Below, in pieces: positions 27,624 to 36,995 of a stretch of 64,000 nucleotides of DNA. Numbering within the stretch: the first letter of the stretch is position 1; each line of letters begins with the position of its first letter. Both the position numbers and the translations under genes were made by a program. The stretch comes from Cellulophaga sp. BC115SP (GTDB lineage: Bacteria; Bacteroidota; Bacteroidia; Cytophagales; Spirosomataceae), in assembly GCF_009905545.1 (NCBI RefSeq), contig NZ_JAAALB010000009.1, forward strand, positions 141,579-205,578. Direction: 5' to 3'. The notes below the pieces were generated by a model that had not been told where the DNA came from, did no database searches, and saw nothing but the letters and a program-made list of their open reading frames with translations.

Positions 27624-28349
27624 ATGTGCGTACTGACTTATATTCCAACTGAAAATCAAGGATTTATATTGACATCCAATAGAGACGAAGCCGTCTCAAG
27701 AGTTTTGGCTATACCACCCAAAAAATATCAGCTTGGAGGGCAATATGTGTTTTTCCCAAAAGATCCCCAAGGAGACGGAACTTGGATTGGAAGTTGTGGA
27801 AACTTCACACTTTGTTTGCTGAATGGGGGCGTTGAAAAACATACCCCCCAACCTCCTTATCGGCAAAGTCGTGGCAAAGTAATCTTAGATTTTTTTGAAT
27901 ATTATTCAGTTCAATTTTTCCTTCAATCCTACTACTTCAATGGAATAGAACCTTTTACTTTAGTAATTATCGAAAGTCAAAAAGAACGAATTTTGCATGA
28001 AATCAAATGGACTGGTGAGGAAATTTTGTATCAAGAAAAAGAAGCCAACCTTGCACATATATGGTCATCTGTTACCCTTTACTCGCCAGCAATAATTCAG
28101 CAACGAGAGAATTGGTTTAAGGATTTTTTACAAGAAATACCCAATAAAGAATCTTTATTAGACTTTCACCATTTTGGAGGAAAGGGTCATGCTAAAAGTA
28201 ATCTAAAGGTCAATTTTGAAAACCAATTAAAAACCGTTTCTATAACTCAATATACCATTACCAGAAATGAATTTACTATTCATTACGAAGATTTAATTCA
28301 AGATAAAACTTATGATTATCGGGTTTTTATGGAACATGAAGTACAATAG
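27624..28349 (+). CDS. NRDE-family (TANGO2-like) protein
   Basis: The 241-residue cytosolic protein starts MCVLTYIP and carries the name-giving NRDE motif within FILTSNRDEAVSR (residues 16-28), followed by a GDGTWIGSCGNFTLCLLNG segment characteristic of the NRDE/TANGO2 family. The N-terminal cysteine (Cys2) resembles an N-terminal-nucleophile hydrolase arrangement, but biochemical function is unsettled in the family. It is separated from DinB by a repeat element and ends in a hairpin shared with the convergent DoxX gene. Length is typical of bacterial members. Confidence 0.88.
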   Translation: MCVLTYIPTENQGFILTSNRDEAVSRVLAIPPKKYQLGGQYVFFPKDPQGDGTWIGSCGNFTLCLLNGGVEKHTPQPPYRQSRGKVILDFFEYYSVQFFLQSYYFNGIEPFTLVIIESQKERILHEIKWTGEEILYQEKEANLAHIWSSVTLYSPAIIQQRENWFKDFLQEIPNKESLLDFHHFGGKGHAKSNLKVNFENQLKTVSITQYTITRNEFTIHYEDLIQDKTYDYRVFMEHEVQ

Positions 28350-28362
28350 TGATAAAAATTAT

Positions 28363-28383
28363 GGTGGAGAATGTTTCTCCACC
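28363..28383. terminator. Hairpin between convergent NRDE and DoxX genes
   Basis: Eight-base perfect arms (28363-28370 and 28376-28383) with a five-base loop lie in the 39-base gap between two convergent stop codons. A bidirectional terminator is likely although only weakly T-flanked. Confidence 0.55.
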
Positions 28384-28388
28384 AACCC

Positions 28389-28760
28389 TTAAGCAGCAGT
28401 ATTAAATAGACGGTCTTTTACTTCTGGAAATCTTACCGCAGTTGCAATCCAAATCAATACCTCAATAGCTACAGGAATAGCAACAGGCTGATTACTCACA
28501 AAGTGAACTGCAATGGCTCCGCTCATGTAAGTCATGGCTAATAATGCGCCTACAACGCTAGTTCTTGGAATAAACCAAAGAACAACAATGACTAACTCTA
28601 AAATTCCAAGAAAGGTTAGATGCGCTTGTCCTCCCAAAGTTTTGGCCATTTCGGCAGTTCCTTCACCACCCAAAAGTTTGAATAATCCACTTCCAGTAAA
28701 TACAAATGCTACTAAAATAGTTAAGCCCCAAATAATAATTTTATTCATCGTCGAGTTCAT
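28389..28760 (-). CDS. DoxX-like membrane protein
   Basis: The 123-residue protein has four predicted helices (about residues 8-26, 45-66, 70-88 and 92-112) and the GLFKLLGGEGTAEMAKTLG segment of the DoxX-like family. It diverges from an HxlR-family regulator across 94 bases, the usual arrangement in which HxlR senses electrophiles or quinones and represses a divergent detoxification or membrane gene. A second in-frame ATG four codons in is also possible. The protein is distinct from the DoxX-like protein at 24028-24420. Confidence 0.87.
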   Translation of the reverse strand: MNSTMNKIIIWGLTILVAFVFTGSGLFKLLGGEGTAEMAKTLGGQAHLTFLGILELVIVVLWFIPRTSVVGALLAMTYMSGAIAVHFVSNQPVAIPVAIEVLIWIATAVRFPEVKDRLFNTAA

Positions 28761-28854
28761 AATTTTGTTTATTTTTTTACAAAATTATGACTAGATGCTA
28801 TACTTTTGTTATTAGTTACATAAAGGATAGTAGTATCAAAAACAATAGTATTAG

Positions 28855-29202
28855 ATGGAAGAGATTCGTACCGCTAAATCTTGCAAACAAGCAAGACTAG
28901 CTATTCAAGATACCCTAGATGTTGTTGGAGGAAAATGGAAATTAGTCTTGATTTCAGTCTTGAGACATGGTCCTCGAAAGTTTAATGAGCTCTCTCGGGA
29001 AATACATATTAGCCCTAGAATTTTATCGAAAGAATTACAGGAACTAGAAAGTCATGGATTGGTATCCAGAACAGTGTGTAATACCAAACCCGTCACAGTA
29101 GAATACGCCTTGACAGAATACAGCGAAACGCTTTCAGAAGTAGTTATGTCCATGCACCAATGGGGTGTCAAACACCGTCAGCGTGTAATGGAGTTGGTCT
29201 AA
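28855..29202 (+). CDS. HxlR-family winged-helix regulator
   Basis: The 115-residue protein matches the HxlR domain from end to end: CKQARLAIQDTLDVVGGKWKL, LRHGPRKFNELSREIHISPRILSKELQ and VEYALTEYSETL. The conserved N-terminal cysteine (Cys10 region) matches the redox-sensing position used by members such as HypR and YodB. It is divergent from a DoxX-like gene, which it probably represses. A TACTTTTG at 28801-28808 fits the Bacteroidota -7 element for this gene. Confidence 0.92.
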   Translation: MEEIRTAKSCKQARLAIQDTLDVVGGKWKLVLISVLRHGPRKFNELSREIHISPRILSKELQELESHGLVSRTVCNTKPVTVEYALTEYSETLSEVVMSMHQWGVKHRQRVMELV

Positions 29203-29204
29203 AT

Positions 29205-29516
29205 CCTAAATTTAGTGATTTAGTAATTGAGTGTTTGAGTGATTATTTTTTCAATCAGTTTAAATACTTTAGCTATATGAGTCATCCCGAATTTTGGAAT
29301 AACTTAAAATAGAGACCTCTTGTTTGTGTTTATTGGGATTCAACAAGGTGAACGATTGTACTGTTTATGCAAAAAGGCGGTCGAAAAACTCATTTCGACC
29401 GCCTTTTTGCATACTATATTCCAACATGACATCTCTTTAGACGCAAAGCATTGCGTCTCTACTAGTAACATCTAGATTAAAAATAATCACTCATGCGCTC
29501 AATCACTAAATTTAGG
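29205..29516. repeat. Intergenic palindromic element, copy 2, with inverted ends
   Basis: Imperfect inverted ends (about 29205-29249 and 29481-29516) enclose a perfect 20-bp hairpin (29367-29386 with 29393-29412) and a short hairpin (29439-29446 with 29451-29458). The internal order matches the element at 20607-20830. The size of about 310 bases and inverted ends look like a non-autonomous (MITE-like) element. It occupies the 374-base gap between the HxlR gene and the convergent susD. Confidence 0.8.
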
Positions 29517-29576
29517 ATGACTCATGATTAGACAAGGACAAAATATAATTCACAATTCACCACTCACAATTAACAA

Positions 29577-31103
29577 CTAGTATCCTGCGTTTTGGTACAT
29601 TTTTACAGGATCTAATTTGTATTCATCAAATGGAATTGGGAAGTAATAGTCCTTTGTACCAAAGTTAGAAACTTTGGCTGTTCCATAATCTGATTGCGAT
29701 TTGGATTTCATGTAGTTAACTAACTCTGTAGCATTGAAGAATCTCAATAAATCGAACCAACGGTGGTGTTCGAATGCCAACTCGACACGACGCTCATGCA
29801 AGATAGCCAACTTCAAGGTTGGGAATTTCTGACTGTATGTTGGGTCTAATTTCGAAACCTCGTAGGTCGGTAATTTAGCACGCTCACGTACTTGGTTGAG
29901 ATACATAATCGCGTTAGCCTCTTCGCCCAAATACAAACTTACTTCCGACAACATCAAAATCACATCGGCGTAACGAATTAAAGGCCAGTCGTTTCCACCA
30001 TAACCATTTGCACCTGCGGCTGAACTTACATCTCTAAATTTGGTGATATACCAATCTTTCACTGTGGCATCGTTGGCATATTTGATAGAAAAATCTTTAC
30101 GCAAATCAGTCGATTCGTATTCTTTTACTAAATCCGCCTTTACGTTACCTCCTACACCACTACTTGGCTTAAGAGAAATTAGTGTTTCGCCTTTTGCTTG
30201 GTTATTGGCTGCGATTGAAGACGAATACGTTGGATCACCTTGTTTGCTAACAATCTGGAAAATGATTTCAGGGTTTGTAGTTTTCTTGGCTACATCAAAC
30301 ACATCTGCATAAGGAATATCCTTCAATGAAGTAAATGCCTTCATATTGTAGGCTGCCAACAAATAAGTTTTAGCATTTCCTAGGTTTGTTCCACGGTTCG
30401 CCTGATCTAAGGTCGTTGCCATAGTCAAATACACCTGACCAAGCAAGGCATTAGCAGCAGCTTTTGACACACGACCCTTGTCAGATGCAGGCTGGTGGTT
30501 AGGTAGGTTAGAATTGACAGCTTCTTTCAAATCAGCTACGATTTGATCATATACTTTTTCTTTCTTTTCACGGAAAGTGCTGTTTTTGACGTCAGTTGTC
30601 GTGTTTAATTGCTGAGTAACCAAAGGTACATCACCCCATTTGCGAACCAAATGAAAATAGATTAAAGCACGAAGAAACTTCGCCTCAGCATTGTAGATAT
30701 CTCTATTAGCTGCTGTAGTGTATGTTACCTTGTCAATATTAGAAATCACCTGATTGGCACGAGAAACAGTCTGATAAAGTGCTAACCAGTGACTTTTCAA
30801 GTAAGTATTACTTGGTAAAATTGAAAAGTCATTAAACTGAAATGGCTCTCCTGCATTTGATTGGTTATCATTACGACCAGCATCGTCTGAGCGTTCGTCG
30901 GTATATAAACCACTATTTTCACCAATGTTATTTGAACTTCTCAAAGACTGATATACGCCGTTGACCGCTTGTAAAACGTCGTTTTCGGTTTTAAAAAAGT
31001 CTGTAGCATTTACGGCATTCGGGTCGTTTTGCATTACAAAATCGTCCGAACAAGCACTTAAGCTGAGCGCTACAAGTGCCAAAATTGATATTTTCTTAAT
31101 CAT
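29577..31103 (-). CDS. susD: SusD/RagB-family lipoprotein
   Basis: The 508-residue protein has a lipoprotein signal with Cys18 (LSACSDDFVMQ). The SusD core is shown by YNAEAKFLRALIYFHLVRKWGD-type sequence, the segment VDLPLI-like GNDWPLIRYADVILMLSEV, and the C-terminal ERRVELAFEHHRWFDLLRF. It ends MYQNAGY as usual. It follows the SusC gene by 33 bases on the minus strand. No recognisable glycoside hydrolase gene is adjacent, so its ligand is unknown; some SusCD pairs take up peptides or other polymers. Confidence 0.97.
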   Translation of the reverse strand: MIKKISILALVALSLSACSDDFVMQNDPNAVNATDFFKTENDVLQAVNGVYQSLRSSNNIGENSGLYTDERSDDAGRNDNQSNAGEPFQFNDFSILPSNTYLKSHWLALYQTVSRANQVISNIDKVTYTTAANRDIYNAEAKFLRALIYFHLVRKWGDVPLVTQQLNTTTDVKNSTFREKKEKVYDQIVADLKEAVNSNLPNHQPASDKGRVSKAAANALLGQVYLTMATTLDQANRGTNLGNAKTYLLAAYNMKAFTSLKDIPYADVFDVAKKTTNPEIIFQIVSKQGDPTYSSSIAANNQAKGETLISLKPSSGVGGNVKADLVKEYESTDLRKDFSIKYANDATVKDWYITKFRDVSSAAGANGYGGNDWPLIRYADVILMLSEVSLYLGEEANAIMYLNQVRERAKLPTYEVSKLDPTYSQKFPTLKLAILHERRVELAFEHHRWFDLLRFFNATELVNYMKSKSQSDYGTAKVSNFGTKDYYFPIPFDEYKLDPVKMYQNAGY

Positions 31104-31136
31104 TTTTCTCTTTTTAAAATAGTTTTCTACAAAAGA

Positions 31137-34100
31137 CTAGAAAGTCAACTTAGCTCCTAAAGTATAGGCTCTTACAAGCGGATACTTTCCATAATCAACG
31201 CCTGGAGTAAGGTTTGCGCCGTTGTTGTAGTCTACTTCTGGATTATAACCTCTGTAATTGGTCAACGTAAAGGCGTTGTCTACTGCCAGATAAATACGTG
31301 CACCACTCAAGCCTTTTTGTCCTTTCAACCAATTGTCAGGAATTGTAAATCCTAAGGTCATATTGGTACATCTCAAAAATGAACCATCTTGTAAATAGAA
31401 GGTCGACAAACGAGTACTGTTACTTTGTGTACCACCACGAGAAGCACGATAAATCATACCATTGCCAGGTTCAGCTTCTGAACGGTAGCGATTTACGGCA
31501 TCTGCATATTGGTTACCCGAACCTTCCATGTTGAAAGTATAATAATACTGACCATCAAGCACTTGATTTCCATAAACCCCGTTGAAAGATGAAGTAAAGT
31601 CGAAGTTTTTGTAAGAAGCAGTAATCGCAAAACCGTAAGTAAATTTAGCATAAGGAGAACCAATGACTGTTTTATCCAAATCATTCACAACGCCATCGCC
31701 ATTGGTATCTTCAAAATACAAATCTCCTGGTTTTAAAGGATTACTTGAAGCAGTAGAACGAGCTGGTCCTTTGATTTTATAACCAGCAGTATAAGTCTGA
31801 GTTGCCGCGTTATAATTGGCGTTATCTTCTGCAATATTGGCCATATCTGCCTCACGAACCATACCTTTTACTTTGAATCCGTAGAACATCCCGATTGGCT
31901 GACCTTCTTGAGTAATATGTGTCAAGTATGAACGTTCTGCTCCGTTAGTCAAAATGGTATTAGCGCCGCCTAGGTCTAGTACTTTATTACGGTTAAGCGA
32001 GAAGTTTCCTGAAAGATTTAAACGGAAATCTGACGTTTGAACAACTCTTGCATCTAACTGTAAATCAATACCTTGATTTTGAACTTTAGAATTACGTAAG
32101 TTTGTTAAAATCGTTGATGTTCCTGATACCGCCGAAACTGGTTGGTTAAACAATAAATCTGTTGACTGACTCAAATAATAGTTAGCCATCAAGAAAATAC
32201 GATTGTTGAATAAGCCCAAGTCTGCCCCGATATTGTATTGTGAAGTAGATTCCCAACCCAAACTTTGGTCACGCAAGGCATTAGGATATACCGCCGACGC
32301 TACCGTTCCATTCCCAAAAACAACCCCTGTTGGGCTTGACATCGTTTGAGCAAAACCATAATTACCAATATTATTATTACCACTTAATCCCCAGCTAGCA
32401 CGAAGTTTTAGACTTGTTTCAGGACCAAATTTTTCAGTAAAAAATGGTTCACTCGAAAGTGCCCAACTTGCAGATACTGAAGGGAAATTACCCCAACGGT
32501 TTAGTGGACCAAAACGAGAAGAAGCATCACGACGATAAGAAGCTGTTAAGAAGTACTTTTCTTTGTAGTTATAAGACAAACGAGCTAAGTAAGAAAGTAA
32601 AGTAGTGGTTGATTTACCAGTTGCACCATTTAAGGTAAAATTGGTAGCATCAGCACCTTTACCTGTAATTTCTGGAATACGGTCATCTTGGAAACCTTTT
32701 GCTGTTACACTAATCACATCAATATCTAACTGCTGTGCCGAATAACCTGCCAATGCACCAATCGAATGTCCGTCAAATTGCTTGTTAAAATTCAAGGTAT
32801 ATTCTACCAACTTATCCATTTCTGAACGAGTTTGTGCCACTGCATTGGCCGCTGCAATTGCTTGTGCAGAACCTGGAGGGTTAGCACCATTACTTAAAGT
32901 TGTTGGTTGATAAAACTCATATTTCTCATTGTAAGTCTGTAAACCAAGGTTAATTTTAGCCAACAAACTTGGTAAAATCTGGTACGAAGCATTACTACTA
33001 AATGTACCTCTTACGCCTTTTCTCGAAATCTTCGTTTCAGTCGCTAGCGCCACAGGGTTCTCAACGGATTGGTAGGCGTAATTGGCTGAAAGACCAGCAG
33101 CTTCATTTTTTCTCAATGAACCATCATCATTATACGCACGGAAAATTGGCATATAGATAAGCGCTCCCATGATTGGTCCTTGGTTGAAACGACCTTCTTG
33201 CACTTCACGGTTTTCATTGGTCGTAATAGCCAAGTTGGCAGCTACGCGCAATTTCGAACTTACTTGTCCATCTAAATTTGCACGGAAATTGATACGGTCT
33301 TGCTTAGTGCTTTTGATAATACCGGGCTGACTCAAATATCCACCGCTAATGGCATAACGAGTAGAACCATTTCCGCCGGTGAACGACAAGTTATGACGCT
33401 GTACCATAGAAGTTTGGTAAAGCTCATCTTGCCAATCGGTATTGTACTTTGGCGTAATCATTTTCTGATTAGCAAAATCATACAAATCTGGTGGTAAACT
33501 CACAGAGGAAGCATTTCCAACTTTTGCGACACGAGTTGCGTTGTCGTCAGAATACATGGCATCTGTCCATGTTTTTCCAGAATTTAAGATTAAATCTTTG
33601 TAAGTATTATTGTGCCCATCAATCAATAATTGCGTAAACTGCTCGGCATTTAGCAATTTTACTTTATTGCTTAATTGATTAAGCCCATATTGCACATCAT
33701 ATTGGAATTGTCCTTTACCCTCTTTTCCACGTTTGGTTGTAATCAATACTACCCCACCAGCAGCTCTTGAACCATAAATTGCTGCCGAAGCTGCATCTTT
33801 CAAAATATCAATACTTTCGATATCATTAGGGTTGATAAACAGGTCATTTCCTACTGGATAACCATCTACCACATACAATGGGTCTGAGCTGGCATTGATA
33901 GAACCTACGCCACGCACACGAATTTTTGTGCTAACATAAGGTGCGCCACTCACTTGTGAAATTTGTACACCAGCTACTTTACCTACCAAAGCCTGACCAA
34001 CGGTAGGCGTAGTAAGATTTAATTCTTTGGCTTTCACACTCGAAATAGCACCCGTTACATCACTCTTGCGAACAGTCGAGTAACCAATCGCAACTACTTC

Positions 34101-34457
34101 TTGTAACTCTTGTGAGTTTTCTACTAACTGAATCGTCAAGTTAGACGCTTTTCCAACAGTAACTAACTGACTATCAAATCCTACAAATGAAAAAACTAAT
34201 ACTGAACCTTCTGTAGCTTGGATGGTAAATCTACCTTTGGCATCGGTAACAGTTCCTTTTTTTGAGGTTTTGTCATACACGTTTACGCCAGCCAATGGCT
34301 CACCTTTGGACGTAGTTACGGTTCCTGTGACAGGATTTGCCATTTTGCCCAACGATGCCGACATCACGGTTTGGGTTGGCATAACAGCCATTGAACCCGA
34401 AAGACACAAACATAATAATGCCTTCAGGACAAGCTGTTTTTGTAAAATGTTTTGCAT
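31137..34457 (-). CDS. susC: SusC/RagA-type TonB-dependent transporter
   Basis: The 1106-residue outer-membrane protein has a signal region (about 1-34), a carboxypeptidase-regulatory-like domain (about 40-118, GTVTTSKGEPLAGVNVYD), the TonB-box-like EVVAIGYST, a plug (about 135-245, with DIESIDILKDAASAAIYGSR) and a large barrel ending in LVRAYTLGAKLTF. There is no STN domain, so it is not of the FecR-signalling type, in agreement with the absence of sigma/FecR genes here. It pairs with the SusD encoded downstream and imports an unknown ligand. Confidence 0.97.
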   Translation of the reverse strand: MQNILQKQLVLKALLCLCLSGSMAVMPTQTVMSASLGKMANPVTGTVTTSKGEPLAGVNVYDKTSKKGTVTDAKGRFTIQATEGSVLVFSFVGFDSQLVTVGKASNLTIQLVENSQELQEVVAIGYSTVRKSDVTGAISSVKAKELNLTTPTVGQALVGKVAGVQISQVSGAPYVSTKIRVRGVGSINASSDPLYVVDGYPVGNDLFINPNDIESIDILKDAASAAIYGSRAAGGVVLITTKRGKEGKGQFQYDVQYGLNQLSNKVKLLNAEQFTQLLIDGHNNTYKDLILNSGKTWTDAMYSDDNATRVAKVGNASSVSLPPDLYDFANQKMITPKYNTDWQDELYQTSMVQRHNLSFTGGNGSTRYAISGGYLSQPGIIKSTKQDRINFRANLDGQVSSKLRVAANLAITTNENREVQEGRFNQGPIMGALIYMPIFRAYNDDGSLRKNEAAGLSANYAYQSVENPVALATETKISRKGVRGTFSSNASYQILPSLLAKINLGLQTYNEKYEFYQPTTLSNGANPPGSAQAIAAANAVAQTRSEMDKLVEYTLNFNKQFDGHSIGALAGYSAQQLDIDVISVTAKGFQDDRIPEITGKGADATNFTLNGATGKSTTTLLSYLARLSYNYKEKYFLTASYRRDASSRFGPLNRWGNFPSVSASWALSSEPFFTEKFGPETSLKLRASWGLSGNNNIGNYGFAQTMSSPTGVVFGNGTVASAVYPNALRDQSLGWESTSQYNIGADLGLFNNRIFLMANYYLSQSTDLLFNQPVSAVSGTSTILTNLRNSKVQNQGIDLQLDARVVQTSDFRLNLSGNFSLNRNKVLDLGGANTILTNGAERSYLTHITQEGQPIGMFYGFKVKGMVREADMANIAEDNANYNAATQTYTAGYKIKGPARSTASSNPLKPGDLYFEDTNGDGVVNDLDKTVIGSPYAKFTYGFAITASYKNFDFTSSFNGVYGNQVLDGQYYYTFNMEGSGNQYADAVNRYRSEAEPGNGMIYRASRGGTQSNSTRLSTFYLQDGSFLRCTNMTLGFTIPDNWLKGQKGLSGARIYLAVDNAFTLTNYRGYNPEVDYNNGANLTPGVDYGKYPLVRAYTLGAKLTF

Positions 34458-34487
34458 AAAAATGAGATTAAATTTTGTTGTGATACA

Positions 34488-35381
34488 TTACCATTGTAAG
34501 CGGATAAATGTAGTATTCATACGGCGTGAAGAGGTCACTGCAAAGCCTTCAAGAGGGTTATCTGAAAGGGTAAAGCCTTCTAATTCATCAGCTTTGTCAA
34601 TATCTATTGTTTTTAGCACGACTTGTTCACCAGTTTCGATGGACTTTTCAAAATCCAAAAAACTAAAGCGCCAGCGTCGTCCTTCAATTTGATTTTGAAT
34701 CAAAACCAGTATTTTCTTTTCGGGTATCCATAAAAGATTTTGCACAAAAGCGCCACACGAGAACTTTTTGTATAAAACTCCTTTTTCGGAGGTCTTTTGC
34801 GCTTTTGCCAGCGCTAACGGATTGTATAAACGTACTTCGTTTTTGCGATTACCATAATCAGCGGTAGCGACATACCACTGTTTTTTGTATTGTACATATT
34901 CGGGGCGAGTACCTTGAATACAAGCATCGTCGTCGATAGTCGAGATAAGATTATTGTCAAGCTTTCTAGTAGTCTGTAAACCTTTCCAATCAACTTGGTA
35001 AATAACAGCTTTCCATTGAGAACCTTCAGGATTTAGGCGCACGCTATTGCCAATAAAAGTAGGTAATCCTTTATGATAGGCTATTCCTGTTGGGTGTCCG
35101 ATAATGTCTTTCCCATCAATACTCAAGGCTATTTCTTTATGCTGATAAGTTAACGAATCGCCAACACGCTTATACTCACGAATCACCCCAATTTCACGGT
35201 CGCCATAAGCAAAATACTGATTACCAATACGACTGATTCCTTGTCCAGCGCCCAAAGAATCAAGGTTAAATGTTTTTTCTGCCTGAAGATTAATCTCAGG
35301 TAATTGGCTTGCTCTCCACAAAAAAGACATAGCCAACAATCCCATCATCAATGGGTATTTGATCAATAAAGAAACTTGCAT
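34488..35381 (-). CDS. Unknown secreted protein, predicted beta-propeller-like
   Basis: No family was recognised for this 297-residue protein. It has an N-terminal hydrophobic segment (about residues 5-24) as signal peptide or anchor, then repeated strand-turn units with YFAYGDREIGVIREYKR, GIAYHKGLPTFIG, YVATADYGNRKNEVRLYNP and FTLSDNPLEGFAVTSSRR. This pattern suggests a six-bladed propeller of phosphodiesterase or sugar-binding type. It lies 30 bases upstream of susC and 31 bases downstream of the YdcF gene on the same strand, so the four genes are likely one operon. A glycan- or metabolite-sensing role is conceivable but not shown. Confidence 0.6.
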   Translation of the reverse strand: MQVSLLIKYPLMMGLLAMSFLWRASQLPEINLQAEKTFNLDSLGAGQGISRIGNQYFAYGDREIGVIREYKRVGDSLTYQHKEIALSIDGKDIIGHPTGIAYHKGLPTFIGNSVRLNPEGSQWKAVIYQVDWKGLQTTRKLDNNLISTIDDDACIQGTRPEYVQYKKQWYVATADYGNRKNEVRLYNPLALAKAQKTSEKGVLYKKFSCGAFVQNLLWIPEKKILVLIQNQIEGRRWRFSFLDFEKSIETGEQVVLKTIDIDKADELEGFTLSDNPLEGFAVTSSRRMNTTFIRLQW

Positions 35382-35412
35382 AAAATAGAGATGAATGAAG
35401 TGTTACGACCTA

Positions 35413-36672
35413 TTACGGGTCCATTGGCTCCAATGAATTCAACATCATGGACTCAATTAATGGATAAAACTCAGCTTCGGTTTCAGAAATACGCTTTCCT
35501 TTACGATACGGCACATATCCCAATTCTTTTTCACAGCGTTTATCCAAATTCAACTCGTGGATATATTGACTTTGAGAAACCGAGGTTGAAGTAATACAAG
35601 GTTTATCAGCAGGTATTCCGTATTGAAAAATCAATCGAGCGGTATTACGCATATTGGTCGTGGTATGACGAGCATGTGGTTCTACCAAAATGGCATTGGC
35701 AGGTACATGAAGCTTTTCGACCATATACTTTTTCATCTCAATAGCCTCATTATAAGGCGTTTTGTAAGGATGAACTTTGCCACCAGAAACAACAATTAGA
35801 GGAGCTTTTCCTTCGAAATATCTAACAGCCGCCACACGACAACGCATCATTCCTTCGGCACTCATGGGCATATCTTTTACGTCAGGACCAGCGCCTGGCA
35901 CCAAAATCAGTGAATAAGGATATTTGTTCCAAGCAATCGTTTTTAGTCGGTCAACAACAGGTTTGTTGACACCACTCGCCATAGGTTCGTAGTCTGCGAT
36001 TTGCTCTCTTTCGTTGATCTCTAGGGCAAACAAAGCTGAAGAAAGTGACGGTAAAAAGAATAGTTTTGAGCCACTCACCGTTGCCTGAACTGCACGAGTT
36101 AAGTCGCCCACCAATTGATAATAGCCTTTTTTGGTAATATCAAAAGCAATAGAATCTATCAACGGATAATTCGGTTTTTGACCGCCCAAATATACCCCAA
36201 TTGTCCAGTTTACACCACGAGCATCTTGCGTCCAAGCTTTTTGCAATAAAGCATTAACATCTTGATTTTCAAGCTTCCCATAAGCTAATGATGGTACTAA
36301 AGATTGTTTTACCAAATTTTCTAACAAACTTCCTTTGGTGCATAATTGCGACAAGCGAAGCGATACAGTTTTGATTTCTTCTTCTGAAAATCGAAGCGAT
36401 TCGACTAAACAAGCGGGCTTAGAAGCGCAATTTTTGAGTGCATCCGAAAGTTGTGAGTTTTTTTGAGTAGCCAGTTTTTGCAGGACTTCATCTGCTTCCA
36501 ACTGTAAACGTAGCGATTTGGATTCCTCCAACAAAGTCAAGAATAAGTAGTTTTTGCGCTGAACCCAATTGGTTTCTTTCGTTTGGCTACTTACAGGAGT
36601 TATCGTTTGTTGTGCAAAAGTTGCTGAAAGCAATCCACACAGACAAAGGATTGTGAATATAGTTTTTTTCAT
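35413..36672 (-). CDS. YdcF/SanA (DUF218)-family protein, secreted
   Basis: The 419-residue protein has a signal peptide (1-20, ending TFAQ) and a helical N-terminal extension of about 200 residues before the DUF218 domain (about residues 250-390). Domain motifs are SLILVPGAGPD, IVVSGGKVHPYKTPYNEA, LVEPHARHTTTNMRNTA and TSTSVSQSQYI. DUF218 proteins (YdcF, SanA, ElyC) are linked to envelope polysaccharide metabolism in enterobacteria without a settled reaction. It is the first gene of a leftward operon with an unknown secreted protein and a SusCD pair, a setting that is not a standard polysaccharide locus. Confidence 0.87.
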   Translation of the reverse strand: MKKTIFTILCLCGLLSATFAQQTITPVSSQTKETNWVQRKNYLFLTLLEESKSLRLQLEADEVLQKLATQKNSQLSDALKNCASKPACLVESLRFSEEEIKTVSLRLSQLCTKGSLLENLVKQSLVPSLAYGKLENQDVNALLQKAWTQDARGVNWTIGVYLGGQKPNYPLIDSIAFDITKKGYYQLVGDLTRAVQATVSGSKLFFLPSLSSALFALEINEREQIADYEPMASGVNKPVVDRLKTIAWNKYPYSLILVPGAGPDVKDMPMSAEGMMRCRVAAVRYFEGKAPLIVVSGGKVHPYKTPYNEAIEMKKYMVEKLHVPANAILVEPHARHTTTNMRNTARLIFQYGIPADKPCITSTSVSQSQYIHELNLDKRCEKELGYVPYRKGKRISETEAEFYPLIESMMLNSLEPMDP

Positions 36673-36938
36673 GATTTTGAACCGAACACCTCAAATTGTC
36701 GGTAGCATTTATAGAAAACGGATAACCTCTTTGCTCAAAGGCATCAAGTGTAATTCGAGGGCAAAAGTAATAGCAGGTTCAGTCCAAGTCTGTCAAGTGA
36801 AAAACAAGTTTAGATTAAGAAATTATGAATATTATTATATGGAGAAAATATAAAATAAATTCAATTTTAAGGAAAACGCCCTTTTGAAAACCGTAAATCT
36901 CTACTCAATGGCTTAATTTAATTATAATCATCTCAAAA

Positions 36939-36964
36939 TTGTAAGAAATAAATATTTACTTTTG
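36939..36964 (+). promoter_or_regulatory. Promoter of the first small-protein paralogue
   Basis: A TTG at 36939-36941 and TACTTTTG at 36957-36964 (15-base spacer) fit a Bacteroidota sigma-A promoter. The spacer and -7 element are almost identical to those at 40490-40515 before the paralogue, which supports function. The rest of the gap 36673-36995 holds no gene. Confidence 0.6.
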
Positions 36965-36995
36965 TTATAGAAAGAATCCCTCTAAAACCTATCTA

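Noticed and set aside
34222..34692. Rightward open frame across the SusC start
   Set aside because: It is antisense to susC and the unknown secreted protein gene and shows no coding character.
36673..36853. Possible short protein upstream of the YdcF gene
   Set aside because: The frame only runs from an antisense position out of the YdcF start region and has no start context or recognisable features.
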